64,000 bases of DNA, taken from positions 1 through 64,000 of the forward strand of contig CAYNIP010000021.1 of NCBI GenBank assembly GCA_964397305.1. Direction: 5' to 3'. The DNA comes from JAAUTY01 sp964397305 (GTDB lineage Bacteria > Cyanobacteriota > Cyanobacteriia > Cyanobacteriales > Spirulinaceae). Each line of letters opens with the position of its first letter. Position 1 is the first letter of the stretch. A program made the position numbers and the translations under genes. The notes under the pieces are model-generated. The model saw only the letters and a program-made list of their open reading frames with translations, did not search any database and had not been told where the DNA came from. Shown piece by piece: positions 16,496-25,492 of this stretch.

Positions 16496-17107
16496 TTAAT
16501 GAATAAATTTGTTAAGTTCTTGCACCAATAAATGTACTGTCGTAGAAGGATTGTTTTTACTGGAAATAGGAGGATTATATTGCTTGAGCAAATTTGTGGC
16601 GTTTCTAATAGCGACAGGTTGTTTGTCAAATAGCTCATCATAAATTGTTTCACTATTTTTCTTGTATTGTCGGCTAAGGAGAAGATTCAGTTTCTGAAGA
16701 TAGTCACACCGAGGAATACCAGTATTGAGAAACTCAAAGTGTAGGACGTACCATAACTCAAATGCCTCGTTGGAATAAGCTATGTGGAAGCCTTGATTGT
16801 TAGCACGTTGGATAGCGTTATTAAAATCTTCTGGAGTCCAAGAGTCTCGATCAAAAACACACCAAACTTGATCATACTCTTCTTGTTCTTTCAACTCTTT
16901 GGCGCTATTAACTAATTTACTAGGGTTTTCTCCCAATCCTTGAACATCTATCTCAACAACGTTTCTTGGAACACGAAAACTTCTGAAGTAGTTAGGTTCC
17001 GTTTTTTCTCCCTCACATACAATTAAAAATCTTTGCCTAACTTCCCTCGTATTGACTTTTCTTGGGGAATATCCACGAGAGCTTGATTTCTTTCTAGGCA
17101 TGGGCAT
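16496..17107 (-). CDS. rloB: RloB-like protein (TOPRIM-type, AbiLii-like)
   Basis: 203 residues. The motif order RFLIVCEGEKTEPNYF (catalytic-type Glu), WCVFDRDSW (D-x-D) and YSNEAFELWYVLHFE is diagnostic of the RloB family, which has a TOPRIM-like fold and is predicted to cut or bind nucleic acid. It overlaps the upstream ATPase gene by 14 bp and is surely co-expressed. RloA/RloB pairs occur in restriction-gene islands and as the AbiL abortive-infection system. The gene is visibly AT-richer than its surroundings, with A-ending codons and no HIP1 site, a sign of recent transfer. Confidence 0.85.
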   Translation of the reverse strand: MPMPRKKSSSRGYSPRKVNTREVRQRFLIVCEGEKTEPNYFRSFRVPRNVVEIDVQGLGENPSKLVNSAKELKEQEEYDQVWCVFDRDSWTPEDFNNAIQRANNQGFHIAYSNEAFELWYVLHFEFLNTGIPRCDYLQKLNLLLSRQYKKNSETIYDELFDKQPVAIRNATNLLKQYNPPISSKNNPSTTVHLLVQELNKFIH

Positions 17108-18380
17108 CGATCAGATTGTTTAAATTGCCGATGTACGGAATCGCACCATACTTTCCTTTAATGTAATCACTCTCAAATGATGCATCATTACGCACTTTAT
17201 ATTCTGCCAAAGAGTATAGATCTGTTGCACCATACCTATTTTTTTCAGCGAACCAAATTTGATCCCTACGAAAAAGTTTGTTGCTAAGCAGATTGGTATC
17301 ATGCGTCATAAATATTAATTGAGCGTTGTTGGGATTCGTTTCATTAGAATTAAATAATTCAACAATTGCACGGCTAATTAAAGGATGAATTCGAGCATCA
17401 AATTCATCAATGATTAGGACTTCGCCATCCTTCAATGTATCCACAAGAGGACCTGCGAGAGCGAAGACTTTTTGGGTTCCCTCAGATTCCTGATCGTACA
17501 GATCAAATAACTCTGTAGATACAGAATTCCCCTTCTCATCAAATTTTCGATGCATGGTCTGAATCGATGTTAATTTTCCTCCTCCATTCTTTAAGATAAA
17601 ACTCTTAATTTCATCGGGGAGTTCACCAGGCAAAAGGTCAGCAGTGATTTCACTTTCTTCTACTTTGACATCACTGAATCCTAAATCTAATCTTTTAAGC
17701 AATTGAAGAATTTCGTCTTTGTTCTCATCATCCATTAAGCAACTAGTTGTATAGCCTCGATATCCTCTATCATCTAAGCCTGAAACGACTTTAACCCTAC
17801 TTGTCAACCAGCCTAAAATGCTTGCTGCGATCTCAACGTTAAATTGAGCAGACACAGATAGAAAAAGAGCATTGCGTCTCGTTTTTCGTGTGATTCCATC
17901 AGCCTTATATGTTTTAGAGACGCTAAAACTATCAGACTTCCGCTCAAAAAGCTTGGTTTCTCTTGATTTAGGAACGTAAAATAGCCATTCTGACATAACT
18001 TCATCACGAGTTGTTTCAAACCCATACCGATATTTCTTTTGATTCATTAAAAACACAATCTCAAAAAAAGTTGGTTTGGCACTAGTTTCAGTGCTGAGTT
18101 TAAATCGTTCAACTCCTATTTTCTCAGTACTCTGAGTTTCTTTGGATGAATTAATCATGAACCATTTCATGAAGCCTAAAGCTTTAGCCAAGTTGCTTTT
18201 ACCACTGGCATTTGCACCATATATTGCAGCACTCTTAAGCAGATCGAGTTCATTATCGACTGTAAAGACGTTATTTTCGTCAAGTTTTTTGTCTTTTGAT
18301 ACAAGACTAGCTGCCACCATACTAAAAGTGACTTGATCCTTGAACGATCTGTAATTACCAACACTAAACTCGATAAGCAT
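17094..18380 (-). CDS. rloA: RloA-like AAA15/21 ATPase (AbiLi-like)
   Basis: 428 residues, ABC/SMC-like ATPase of the AAA15/AAA21 group. Walker A is GANASGKSN (55-63), Walker B EVLIIDEFDARIH, with the switch histidine in LIFMTHDTNLL. An insertion of coiled or beta character sits between them (about 110-290). The last seven codons overlap rloB. By analogy with AbiL/RloAB pairs the ATPase probably senses phage infection and controls the RloB effector. The gene is low-GC like its partner. No methyltransferase or restriction gene accompanies the pair. Confidence 0.86.
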   Translation of the reverse strand: MLIEFSVGNYRSFKDQVTFSMVAASLVSKDKKLDENNVFTVDNELDLLKSAAIYGANASGKSNLAKALGFMKWFMINSSKETQSTEKIGVERFKLSTETSAKPTFFEIVFLMNQKKYRYGFETTRDEVMSEWLFYVPKSRETKLFERKSDSFSVSKTYKADGITRKTRRNALFLSVSAQFNVEIAASILGWLTSRVKVVSGLDDRGYRGYTTSCLMDDENKDEILQLLKRLDLGFSDVKVEESEITADLLPGELPDEIKSFILKNGGGKLTSIQTMHRKFDEKGNSVSTELFDLYDQESEGTQKVFALAGPLVDTLKDGEVLIIDEFDARIHPLISRAIVELFNSNETNPNNAQLIFMTHDTNLLSNKLFRRDQIWFAEKNRYGATDLYSLAEYKVRNDASFESDYIKGKYGAIPYIGNLNNLIDAHA

Positions 18381-18597
18381 AGCTCATCTCTTGGCCTTAA
18401 ATAGCTGATTCGTGAAAAAATCACATATACATAGTTTAAGGTTAACAGTAATTGGCTTAGAAGGCCAAAGTATAAGATTGTCTTACTTCGTACATAAGTA
18501 CTACTGCAATACCCGCAACATAACAATACCTACGCACCCAATGTCAAAGGTTGACTGTTGAGCGTTCAAGGTTATCTGCGGCGGGTGATGGGTACCG

Positions 18598-18633
18598 TTG
18601 TAGTTGCGCTTTAGCGCTCCAGTACAACTACAT
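18598..18633. other. Hairpin in gap upstream of the defence pair
   Basis: TGTAGTTG and CAACTACA form an 8-bp stem around an inner GCGCTTTAGCGC palindrome. The 306-bp gap 18381-18686 otherwise shows AT-rich sequence belonging to the transferred block up to about 18530 and no gene. Role unknown; it may terminate either neighbour. Confidence 0.4.
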
Positions 18634-18686
18634 TGATAGCCTCTGTCTCGAGAAACTGAAAGCGAGCATCTGCCTCGGAAGCCTCG

Positions 18687-19559
18687 TCACCAGTTGCGCC
18701 AGCGACCGGCCTTGCTAGCGGTTGCAAAGGTCTGGGGTGGCCCCTGCAAGAGGTGATGGTAATCTGGGGAGCGGGCCCAGCGGTCGATCTCCCGGGCGCG
18801 CAGCACGGGCAGCGGGTGCGTCAGTTGGGTCACTTGGGCCGTTTTCAGCAGGCTGCCCAGTTCATGGTTGTCGATGGCATCGTAGTCGCGGGCTTGGTCG
18901 ATGAAGGCGTCAAGGTTCAACTGGGGCGCTAGGCTGGGGGACCCCCCGGCCAGCTTCATCAGTACGGACATGACCGCTCGGGGCTCCTGGGTGGCGAGCA
19001 GGGCCGCGCGATCGCAGCTCAGCTCGGCACAGCGCAGCCACTGCAACAGCCGCTCTTGTAACTGTTGGGCAATGAGCGTGCCCCAGGTTGGCAAGAGATT
19101 GGAGGCCAGCACGAGGAGGTTCGCCAGCGTTAAATAGACCCCGTGTTCACATTTGAGGTGTCCCAGCTCGTGGGCGATGACGGCCTGAATCTCCGCCGGG
19201 GTCAGCAGGTCAATCAACGAGGTGTGCAGCACGATGAAGGGCTGGCGGCCGCGCATCGCGAAGGTGTAGGCGTTGGGGGACGGGTTTTGCTGCACGTAGA
19301 GCTGTGGCGGCTCCAGGTCCAGCACCTGGCAGGCCTCGAGCAGCAGGGCGTGCAGGTGGGGCAGTTGGCGATCGCCCACGCGGACACTCGCGCCAATATT
19401 GTTGAGATAGAAAAACTGTTCCCCCACGGGCCCCAGCAGGCTACGAATCGCCAGGTCAAAGCCAGGGAACTGCTGGAGCGATCGCGTCGCCGCCTGATCC
19501 AGGGGATGGCGGAATTGGTCGGCCCGGAGACCGAGCAGCCGCGTTTTTTCCGTCAGCAT
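18687..19559 (-). CDS. M48 family zinc metallopeptidase
   Basis: 290 residues from the ATG at 19559 (MLTEKTRLLGLRADQFRH). The zinc motif HELGH is at 130-134 (VIAHELGHLKCEHG) and the third ligand is Glu179 in CAELSCDRAAL, the M48 pattern. Hydrophobic stretch LANLLVLASNLLPTWG suggests membrane association, but there are not the four clear helices of HtpX, so it belongs to the shorter cyanobacterial M48 group with PLYVQQNPSPNAYTF-type substrate strands. Two bp separate it from the upstream TPR gene, so the two are an operon. Confidence 0.85.
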   Translation of the reverse strand: MLTEKTRLLGLRADQFRHPLDQAATRSLQQFPGFDLAIRSLLGPVGEQFFYLNNIGASVRVGDRQLPHLHALLLEACQVLDLEPPQLYVQQNPSPNAYTFAMRGRQPFIVLHTSLIDLLTPAEIQAVIAHELGHLKCEHGVYLTLANLLVLASNLLPTWGTLIAQQLQERLLQWLRCAELSCDRAALLATQEPRAVMSVLMKLAGGSPSLAPQLNLDAFIDQARDYDAIDNHELGSLLKTAQVTQLTHPLPVLRAREIDRWARSPDYHHLLQGPPQTFATASKAGRWRNW

Positions 19560-19561
19560 CG

Positions 19562-19984
19562 CTAACCTCCCAGCAGCCACGCTTGCACGCGCAGCAGACT
19601 CGCCCACTCCGGCCGGCGCTCGAGGCCATCGGCGATGTTTTCTTCGATCTCGTTGCGGGTATCGCTATCCAAGGCCATAATCCGCTGGGCCGCTTCGATA
19701 TGTTCTCGGACGCCCGTGGTGTTGGTTTCCAGCATGGCGATCGCCAAGTTCAGCCGTGCCTGAGCCGAGCTGCGGTCCAGCTTGACACTCCGCTGAGCCG
19801 CCTTGAGGGCCGGCTGGGGCTTGTCGGCGAGGAGATAGAGCCAAGCCAGGCTGCACCAAGCGGGCGAGTTTTTCGTAGAGCGCTCACAGATTTCTTTGAA
19901 CAGCGGAATCAGGGCTTGGGGATCTTCCCCCGCCCGGTAGCGCTCCAGCCCGGATTCATAAAGAGTTGCCAGTGATTCGGTCAT
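19562..19984 (-). CDS. TPR-repeat protein
   Basis: 140 residues from the ATG at 19984 (MTESLATLYESGLERYRAG). Three TPR-like helix pairs are visible: DPQALIPLFKEICERS with SPAWCSLAWLYLL, KPQPALKAAQRSVKLD, and SAQARLNLAIAML. It probably acts as a scaffold. Being translationally tied to the M48 peptidase (2-bp gap) suggests that it assists or recruits substrates to it. Confidence 0.8.
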   Translation of the reverse strand: MTESLATLYESGLERYRAGEDPQALIPLFKEICERSTKNSPAWCSLAWLYLLADKPQPALKAAQRSVKLDRSSAQARLNLAIAMLETNTTGVREHIEAAQRIMALDSDTRNEIEENIADGLERRPEWASLLRVQAWLLGG

Positions 19985-20086
19985 AGCAGTAGGGATAAAA
20001 ACCGATGACAACATCAGCCGCTCCCAGAGCTGAAGCCCAGCTTCAGGCTCTGGCGCAACGGTGATGAGGAGCCATGAGCCTAGGGT

Positions 20087-20443
20087 CTAGACCCCAAAGG
20101 ACTTGCCACAGCCACAGGTCTGGTTGGCGTTGGGGTTGGTGAACTGGAAGCCGCCACCAATCAGAGCATTACTATAGTCCAGCATCAAACCATAGAGGTA
20201 GAGCAGGCTTTTAGGGTCACAAATGATCTGGAAGCCTTCGTAGTCAAATACTTCGTCGTCGTCCCGGATGTTGCTACGGCTCTCGAAGTCCATAGTGTAG
20301 GACATCCCCGAGCAGCCACCGCCCCGCACGCCGACGCGCAAGCACAGGTCGTCGCCCTGCTGCTCGCGGAGGGCTAGCAGATGTTGCAGTGCGTTATCGC
20401 TCAATTGAATGCCCTTCTGGGGGGATTGTATGGCCTGGGTCAT
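20087..20443 (-). CDS. sufA: Iron-sulfur cluster carrier, SufA/IscA family
   Basis: 118 residues. The A-type carrier signature is complete: RVGVRGGGCSGMSYTM (first Cys) and the C-terminal CGCGKSF pair. It delivers [2Fe-2S]/[4Fe-4S] clusters to apoproteins. The start MTQAIQSPQKGIQLSD matches cyanobacterial homologues. It is a single gene with no other suf genes beside it. Confidence 0.92.
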   Translation of the reverse strand: MTQAIQSPQKGIQLSDNALQHLLALREQQGDDLCLRVGVRGGGCSGMSYTMDFESRSNIRDDDEVFDYEGFQIICDPKSLLYLYGLMLDYSNALIGGGFQFTNPNANQTCGCGKSFGV

Positions 20444-20811
20444 GGGTCTACCAAACTCCTAGCACGGTTTGCGTCACTTTCGGCATTACGAACAGATTGA
20501 CCGCTCAAGTCAGCTTCAGTCATCTGTACCCCGGCATAGCTTTTGGGGTAGCGTTTTCCCCCATCTTAGCAGCGATACCCAGCCATGATCGTGACTTCAC
20601 GGGCTCTGGGCCCAGGTTCTGGGGCGAGGCAAGGCTGGCTAGCGTCTGGCAGAGTCATCCCCCCTGGGTTGCCAAAGTCTAAAAATTCTGGGCAAGGCCA
20701 AGAGACTCCCCCCTCAGCACCCTCCGCTCAGCCAAGGGAGCGCCCGGTCTGAGATAAGCTGAAACGAAGTGTCGGCCCTCCCTCGCCCACCCCATTTCCA
20801 GCGTCTGAACT
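20444..20811. other. Intergenic region between sufA and the FHA gene
   Basis: A 368-bp gap between divergent genes. It contains promoter-like AT stretches close to sufA (around 20490-20520) but no convincing binding site, repeat or small gene that I can support. Confidence 0.4.
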
Positions 20812-21537
20812 ATGTCCAGCCCGACTTCCTCAGGGCCTGACCTCGCCCTCCGACACCTTCAAACGAATCGGGTGCTGCCCTTGCCGACGGCCCCGCGCTC
20901 CCTGCTCCTTGGCAAGCCCCAGGGGTCGCGATCGCCCGACCTGGACCTGACCCAGTTTCCCCACGCGGAGATCGTCTCTCGCCGCCATGCCGAGATTCGC
21001 TGGGAGGGCGATCGCTACTGGCTCGTAGACCTTGGCAGCGCCAATGGCACTTTTATCAACCAACTGAAATTAACCCCCGGCCAGCCCTGCCCGCTCCAAA
21101 TCGGCGACCAGATTGACCTGGGCCAGGGCGCTCACGTCACCTTTATCGTCCAGGAGCCGGCCCCCCAAGCCGTCGCCGGGCTGCTGACCCGGCTCCAAGC
21201 CACCGTCAGCGCCTCGGCCCAGACCACTACCGAGGCCGTCCCCAAGATCTTGGGTCTCGCCCTGATGGTCGCTGGGATCGTCTTCTTGGCCTCCCGCGTG
21301 CGCCTCGGCATCTACATCGGCCTGCCGGGCGTGCTCCTCTGCGGGCTGGGGATCGTGCTGCTCTGTCAGCCCCGCACCTATCGTCCTTGGGGCTGGCTGG
21401 CGATCGCCGGCGGCCTCGGCATCATGGTGTTCTCAGGGGGAATGTTCGCCTCCGTGAACCTGCTCACGGCCCTGGTGGCCGGCGGGCTGATCCTGCTGGG
21501 TCAGCAACTGGCCTCGGGACGACTCAAGCTCTGGTAA
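20812..21537 (+). CDS. FHA-domain membrane protein
   Basis: 241 residues. Residues 15-105 form an FHA domain that binds phosphothreonine peptides: the core motifs are SRRHAEIRW and LVDLGSANGTFINQ. From about residue 140 there are three to four transmembrane helices (LALMVAGIVFLASRV, GLPGVLLCGLGIVLL, LAIAGGLGIMVFSGG, NLLTALVAGGLILLG). The FHA head would be cytoplasmic at the membrane, suggesting a Ser/Thr kinase-linked signalling role; the kinase is not nearby. Confidence 0.85.
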   Translation: MSSPTSSGPDLALRHLQTNRVLPLPTAPRSLLLGKPQGSRSPDLDLTQFPHAEIVSRRHAEIRWEGDRYWLVDLGSANGTFINQLKLTPGQPCPLQIGDQIDLGQGAHVTFIVQEPAPQAVAGLLTRLQATVSASAQTTTEAVPKILGLALMVAGIVFLASRVRLGIYIGLPGVLLCGLGIVLLCQPRTYRPWGWLAIAGGLGIMVFSGGMFASVNLLTALVAGGLILLGQQLASGRLKLW

Positions 21538-21644
21538 GTTCCTCCGGGCGACGCGAAAACATCCTTAAAGAATCGACCTAGGGAAGCATCTCGGCGTATG
21601 GTTAACGGCGAACTCGATTACTTCGACGTAAGGGACGGAACCTG

Positions 21645-22937
21645 ATGTTAGACAAATACCAAGCCCCGATTGATGAAATCGCTGCCCGCGAAATCCTCGA
21701 CTCCCGTGGCCGCCCCACCGTCGAAGCCGAGGTGCGTCTTGAGAGCGGCTGCTGCGGCATCGCCCAAGTCCCCAGCGGCGCTTCGACCGGCAGCTTTGAA
21801 GCCCATGAACTGCGTGATGATGACCAGCGCCGCTACGGAGGCAAAGGCGTCCTCAAGGCCGTTCGTAACATTGAAGAAACCATCAGCCGCGAACTCATCG
21901 GCCTCGATGCGTTCGATCAGGTCAACATTGATCGCCTGATGCTGGACCGGGACGGCTCCCCCAACAAGGCCAATCTTGGGGCGAACGCGATCCTGGCCGT
22001 CTCCCTCGCCACCGCCAAGGCGGCTGCCGAAGAATCCGGCTTGCCCCTCTACCGCTACCTGGGGGGTCCCCTGGCGACGGTGTTGCCGATCCCGTTCATG
22101 AACGTGATCAACGGCGGCGCCCACGCCGATAACAATGTGGACTTTCAGGAGTTCATGATCGTGCCCTTGGGCGCGCCTACCTTTGCCGAGGCTCTGCGCT
22201 GGGGGGCAGAAGTCTTCGCCTCCCTCTCCAAAGTGCTGAAGGAAAAGGGGCTGCTCTCAGGGGTTGGTGATGAAGGCGGCTATGCCCCGAACCTGGAATC
22301 CAACAAGGCGGCCCTGGACTTGCTGATGGGCGCGATCGCACAAGCGGGCTACCAACCAGGGGAGCAGGTGGCCCTGGCGATGGATGTGGCGGCCAGCGAG
22401 TTTTACCGGGACGGACAGTATCACTACGATGGCTCGCCCCACAGCGGCGCGGAGTTTGTCACTTATCTGGCGCAACTGGTGGAGCAGTACCCGATTATCT
22501 CCATCGAAGACGGTTTGCATGAGGATGACTGGGATACTTGGAAACTGTTGACCGAGACGCTGGGCCACAAGGTGCAACTAGTGGGGGATGACCTGTTCGT
22601 GACCAATCGCCAGCGCTTGCAGAAGGGGATTGATATGGGGGTTGCCAATTCGATCTTGATCAAGCTCAACCAGATTGGCACCCTGACGGAGACCCTGGAA
22701 ACCATCGCCCTGGCGACGAGCAAGCAGTACACCTGCATGATCTCGCACCGCTCCGGCGAGACGGAGGACACCACGATCGCCGACCTAGCGGTGGCGACGC
22801 GGGCCGGCCAGATCAAAACGGGCTCTCTCTGCCGCAGTGAGCGGGTGGCGAAGTACAACCGCTTGCTCCGCATTGAGGAGGAATTAGGCCAAATGGCTGT
22901 TTATGCTGGCAAACTGGCCCACGGTTTCGGGCGCTAG
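21645..22937 (+). CDS. eno: Enolase
   Basis: Interconverts 2-phosphoglycerate and phosphoenolpyruvate in glycolysis. 430 residues, full length. Signatures are EILDSRGRPTVEAEV at the N-terminus, SGASTGSFEAHELRD, GGAHADNNVDFQEFMI, VGDEGGYAPNL (catalytic Glu region), LIKLNQIGTLTETL and SHRSGETEDTTIADLAV. The GACGGAACCTG sequence upstream gives a weak ribosome-binding site for the ATG at 21645. It is monocistronic. Confidence 0.97.
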   Translation: MLDKYQAPIDEIAAREILDSRGRPTVEAEVRLESGCCGIAQVPSGASTGSFEAHELRDDDQRRYGGKGVLKAVRNIEETISRELIGLDAFDQVNIDRLMLDRDGSPNKANLGANAILAVSLATAKAAAEESGLPLYRYLGGPLATVLPIPFMNVINGGAHADNNVDFQEFMIVPLGAPTFAEALRWGAEVFASLSKVLKEKGLLSGVGDEGGYAPNLESNKAALDLLMGAIAQAGYQPGEQVALAMDVAASEFYRDGQYHYDGSPHSGAEFVTYLAQLVEQYPIISIEDGLHEDDWDTWKLLTETLGHKVQLVGDDLFVTNRQRLQKGIDMGVANSILIKLNQIGTLTETLETIALATSKQYTCMISHRSGETEDTTIADLAVATRAGQIKTGSLCRSERVAKYNRLLRIEEELGQMAVYAGKLAHGFGR

Positions 22938-23115
22938 GTTCGGGAGGGTCGTTAGCATCAGGAGCAGTGGCGCGATCGCCCCGGCTGCCGGAGCCCGCTG
23001 GAGCCCTGATCCAGGGTCTCACGCTTCGGGTCAGGTCGTCCCGGGATGGCCGACAAGCCGCGATCGCTCCCTAGCTCTAGACTCACGACCGGTTCTAACC
23101 GTCCAGCAAGTTGCC

Positions 23116-23763
23116 ATGAAAGCTCCTCTTGTCACCCTGGCCTTGGGGGCGATCGCCCTGTTCAGCGCCGCTTTGCCGGCCCAGGCCTTCAACCCCGAGC
23201 ACCTCGAACAACTCCAGCGCACCAAGCAGTGCCGCGACTGCGACCTTTCGGGGGCGGATCTCAGCGGCCTGGATTTAACCCGCGCAGAGCTACGCTTTGC
23301 CGACCTCAGCGGCGCAAATCTGCGCGGGGCGAACCTATTGCAGGCGGCCCTGCGCGGGGCAAATTTAACCCAGGCCTCTCTCCAGGAGGCCAACCTAACC
23401 CAGGTCAGCCTGCGGAGCGCCACCCTCAGCGGCGCTGATTTGACCGGGGCCGACTTGACCAATGCTGACCTGAGCACCAGTGTTCTGGATGGTGCGGACT
23501 TCAGCTACGCTAACCTGACGCGGGCGATTTTGATGACGGCGCGATCGCTCGCGGGCACGAATTTCAGCCACGCTACGCTGATGCGGACCAACTTCGCCGG
23601 CCTCGACCTGCGGGACGCCATCTTTACCGGGGCGGCCTTCAGCGAAACGAACTTGTCGCTCGCGAACCTGGAGGGCTTGGTGCTGCTCGACACGAGCTTG
23701 GACAACACCTTCACCTGTGGCGCGATCCTCCCCGATGGCAGCCGCGCTCCCTACTGCCAGTAG
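23116..23763 (+). CDS. Secreted pentapeptide-repeat protein
   Basis: 215 residues from the ATG at 23116: signal peptide (LVTLALGAIALFSAALPAQA), then FNPEHLEQLQRTKQCRDCDL and roughly 25 pentapeptides (GADLSGLDLTRAELRFADLS and so on), ending CGAILPDGSRAPYCQ. The entry segment Q-L-x2-TK-x-C-x2-C-D-L is a widespread cyanobacterial variant. Exported to lumen or periplasm. The last Cys pair (CGA and YCQ) may close the C-terminus. A shorter relative is at 5801-6283. Confidence 0.85.
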   Translation: MKAPLVTLALGAIALFSAALPAQAFNPEHLEQLQRTKQCRDCDLSGADLSGLDLTRAELRFADLSGANLRGANLLQAALRGANLTQASLQEANLTQVSLRSATLSGADLTGADLTNADLSTSVLDGADFSYANLTRAILMTARSLAGTNFSHATLMRTNFAGLDLRDAIFTGAAFSETNLSLANLEGLVLLDTSLDNTFTCGAILPDGSRAPYCQ

Positions 23764-23786
23764 CACGGGTGCAATAACTCCCACAA

Positions 23787-23822
23787 GAGAACCGGGTTTC
23801 TGGCTGAGAAACCCGGTTCTTC
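23787..23822. terminator. Bidirectional terminator between the pentapeptide gene and aqpZ
   Basis: AGAACCGGGTTTCT and AGAAACCCGGTTCT form a perfect 14-bp stem with a short GGCTG-type loop. TTCCTTT follows on the forward strand and TTGTGGG on the reverse, and convergent genes end on each side. Confidence 0.8.
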
Positions 23823-23840
23823 CTTTCAGAGCCGTACTCC

Positions 23841-24614
23841 CTAGCCGACCAGCTCTTCCCCAGGGGGCGGCATGACGGCTGGCGGTGTTACCGCCGTCGC
23901 TTCCTCCAGCACCATCAGGTAGAAAAACCCAGCCAATAGGGCCCCCAGAATGGGCGCGAGCCAAAATAACCACACTTGGCTAAACAGGGCCGGTCCGGCG
24001 AACAGGGCCGGTCCGAGGCTCCGAGCTGGGTTCACGGAGGTATTGGTAATCGGAATGCTGATCAGGTGAATGAGGGTCAGCGCCAGGCCGATGGCTATGG
24101 GGGCGAAGCCTTGGGGCGCGCGCCGATCCGTGGCCCCCAAGATCACTAGCAAGAAGATGAACGTCAGCAGCACTTCTGCCACAAAACAGGCGAGCAGGGA
24201 ATAGCCTCCGGGGGAGTGGGGGCCAAAACCGTTGGTAGCCAGGGGATTTGAGCCGCTGAGTTCAAAGCCCGCCCGGCCGCTGGCGATCAGGTATAGGGTT
24301 CCAGCCGCGGCGATCGCCCCCAAAACTTGGGCAATAATATAGGGCAACAATTCCCCACCCGGAAAGCGTTTGCCGGCCCAAAGACCAAAGGAAACAGCCG
24401 GGTTAAAGTGGCCGCCAGAAATGGGGCCTACAGCATAGGCCATGGTGAGCACCGTTAGGCCGAAGGCGAGGGAAACACCCACTAAACCGATGCCCAAGGG
24501 ATTGCTATCCTCGCCATAGGGAAAGACTGCCGCCAGCACCGCACTTCCGCAGCCCCCAAAGACCAGCCAAAAAGTGCCGATAAACTCGGCAATACTACGC
24601 TTGATTAAACTCAT
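23841..24614 (-). CDS. aqpZ: Aquaporin Z-type water channel
   Basis: 257 residues with six transmembrane helices and the two half-helix NPA motifs GGHFNPAVS and NTSVNPARS. The aromatic/arginine filter carries R after the second NPA, as in water-selective AqpZ. The start at 24614 (MSLIKRSIAEFIGTFWLVFG) is the family beginning. A prolonged first loop (PYGEDSNPLG) and a Pro-rich tail (TPPAVMPPPGEE) are unremarkable. Inner or plasma membrane. Confidence 0.93.
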   Translation of the reverse strand: MSLIKRSIAEFIGTFWLVFGGCGSAVLAAVFPYGEDSNPLGIGLVGVSLAFGLTVLTMAYAVGPISGGHFNPAVSFGLWAGKRFPGGELLPYIIAQVLGAIAAAGTLYLIASGRAGFELSGSNPLATNGFGPHSPGGYSLLACFVAEVLLTFIFLLVILGATDRRAPQGFAPIAIGLALTLIHLISIPITNTSVNPARSLGPALFAGPALFSQVWLFWLAPILGALLAGFFYLMVLEEATAVTPPAVMPPPGEELVG

Positions 24615-24740
24615 GGGTCTTAAACTCGTTTCGATACCATGCTTGGATAGTATCAGAAACCAGGCGACCTGACGGACCGACACAACTCCGAAAACCCTTG
24701 AAAATTCCTAGAGCAGGCTCGGCTGATTCGTGAAACATGA

Positions 24741-24890
24741 ATCTCCCTGCCCCCTGAGCAAGGGGGTTCAAGACACCCTCTTCAAGTCCCCCTTACCAAG
24801 GGGGATTCAGAATTTCCCTGCTCCCTTAGCAAGGAGGTTCAAGAGGATCGCTTTCAAGTCCCCCTTGCCAAGGGGGATTTAGGGGGATTC
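24741..24890. repeat. Tandem 75-bp repeat, two units, with palindromic ends
   Basis: Two imperfect units each carry CAAGTCCCCCTT ... CCAAGGGGGATT, a palindrome common in cyanobacterial intergenic DNA, preceded by a CCCTG(C)CCC ... AGCAAGGGGG arm. It lies in the 340-bp gap between aqpZ and 24955. No gene is seen there. Confidence 0.65.
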
Positions 24891-24954
24891 CCCTTCTAGG
24901 GATGTGTTAGGCCGTCAGCCAGGCGGCTCCCGATCCCACGCCATCCATAACCGA

Positions 24955-25365
24955 CTAGTGGGGAACTTGGCTCAACAGGGCGCGACCGCGATCGCTGAGG
25001 CGAAAGTAGGTAATGCTAGCAGGGGAATCATCCCCCCGCGCCTCCACATAACCCAACTGCTGAAGCTGCCAGTAGTAGCTAGCGGCGGCGCTTTGTTGTC
25101 CCAGTTGGTAGGCCTGCTCTTGCTGGGCTACTTGCCGTAGCCAAAACCAGAGGCCGGGGGTCAATTCAAACTCATCCACAGGCTCGGCCTGACGGGCTAC
25201 GATCAGGTCGCCGAGGTCATCGCGCAACTGCTTCAACTCACTGAGGCTCCAGGCGGCTAATTCCGTCTGAAGGCCCTCGATCAGGAGTTGAGAGCGTGTC
25301 GGTTCTAAGGTTTCGGCCTCTTCAGGCTGACTCGCTGGTTTCGGGTCAGCGGCATTTTCAGTCAT
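24955..25365 (-). CDS. Conserved hypothetical, winged-helix-like
   Basis: 136 residues from the ATG at 25365 (MTENAADPKPASQ). An acidic N-terminus (PEEAETLEPTRS) precedes a helical segment (SLSELKQLRDDLGDLIVA) and a C-terminal region AAASYYWQLQQLGYVEARG ... FRLSDRGRALLS that looks like the recognition helix and wing of a winged-helix domain. No family is recognised with confidence. It is divergent from the flavoprotein gene. Confidence 0.55.
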   Translation of the reverse strand: MTENAADPKPASQPEEAETLEPTRSQLLIEGLQTELAAWSLSELKQLRDDLGDLIVARQAEPVDEFELTPGLWFWLRQVAQQEQAYQLGQQSAAASYYWQLQQLGYVEARGDDSPASITYFRLSDRGRALLSQVPH

Positions 25366-25492
25366 GGTCCAGGATGGGCAGCACAATTTCCCTAGCCTAT
25401 CATGGGTCTCCCCGATCGCCAGCCAGGCTACAGTACCAGCCTCGGTGGCCCGTCTAGAATAAGCGCTAGCAATTCAACCTCCCCTTACATTC

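Noticed and set aside
18687..19559. HtpX assignment for the M48 peptidase
   Set aside because: The protein lacks the four clear membrane helices of HtpX; only the general family can be supported.
22463..22873. 136-codon ORF antisense to eno
   Set aside because: Shadow ORF within a core gene, Ser/Arg/Val-biased, no start signal.
24741..24890. Possible CRISPR array in the tandem intergenic palindromes
   Set aside because: Only two imperfect units, no spacer of constant length, no cas gene; it fits a common cyanobacterial intergenic repeat.
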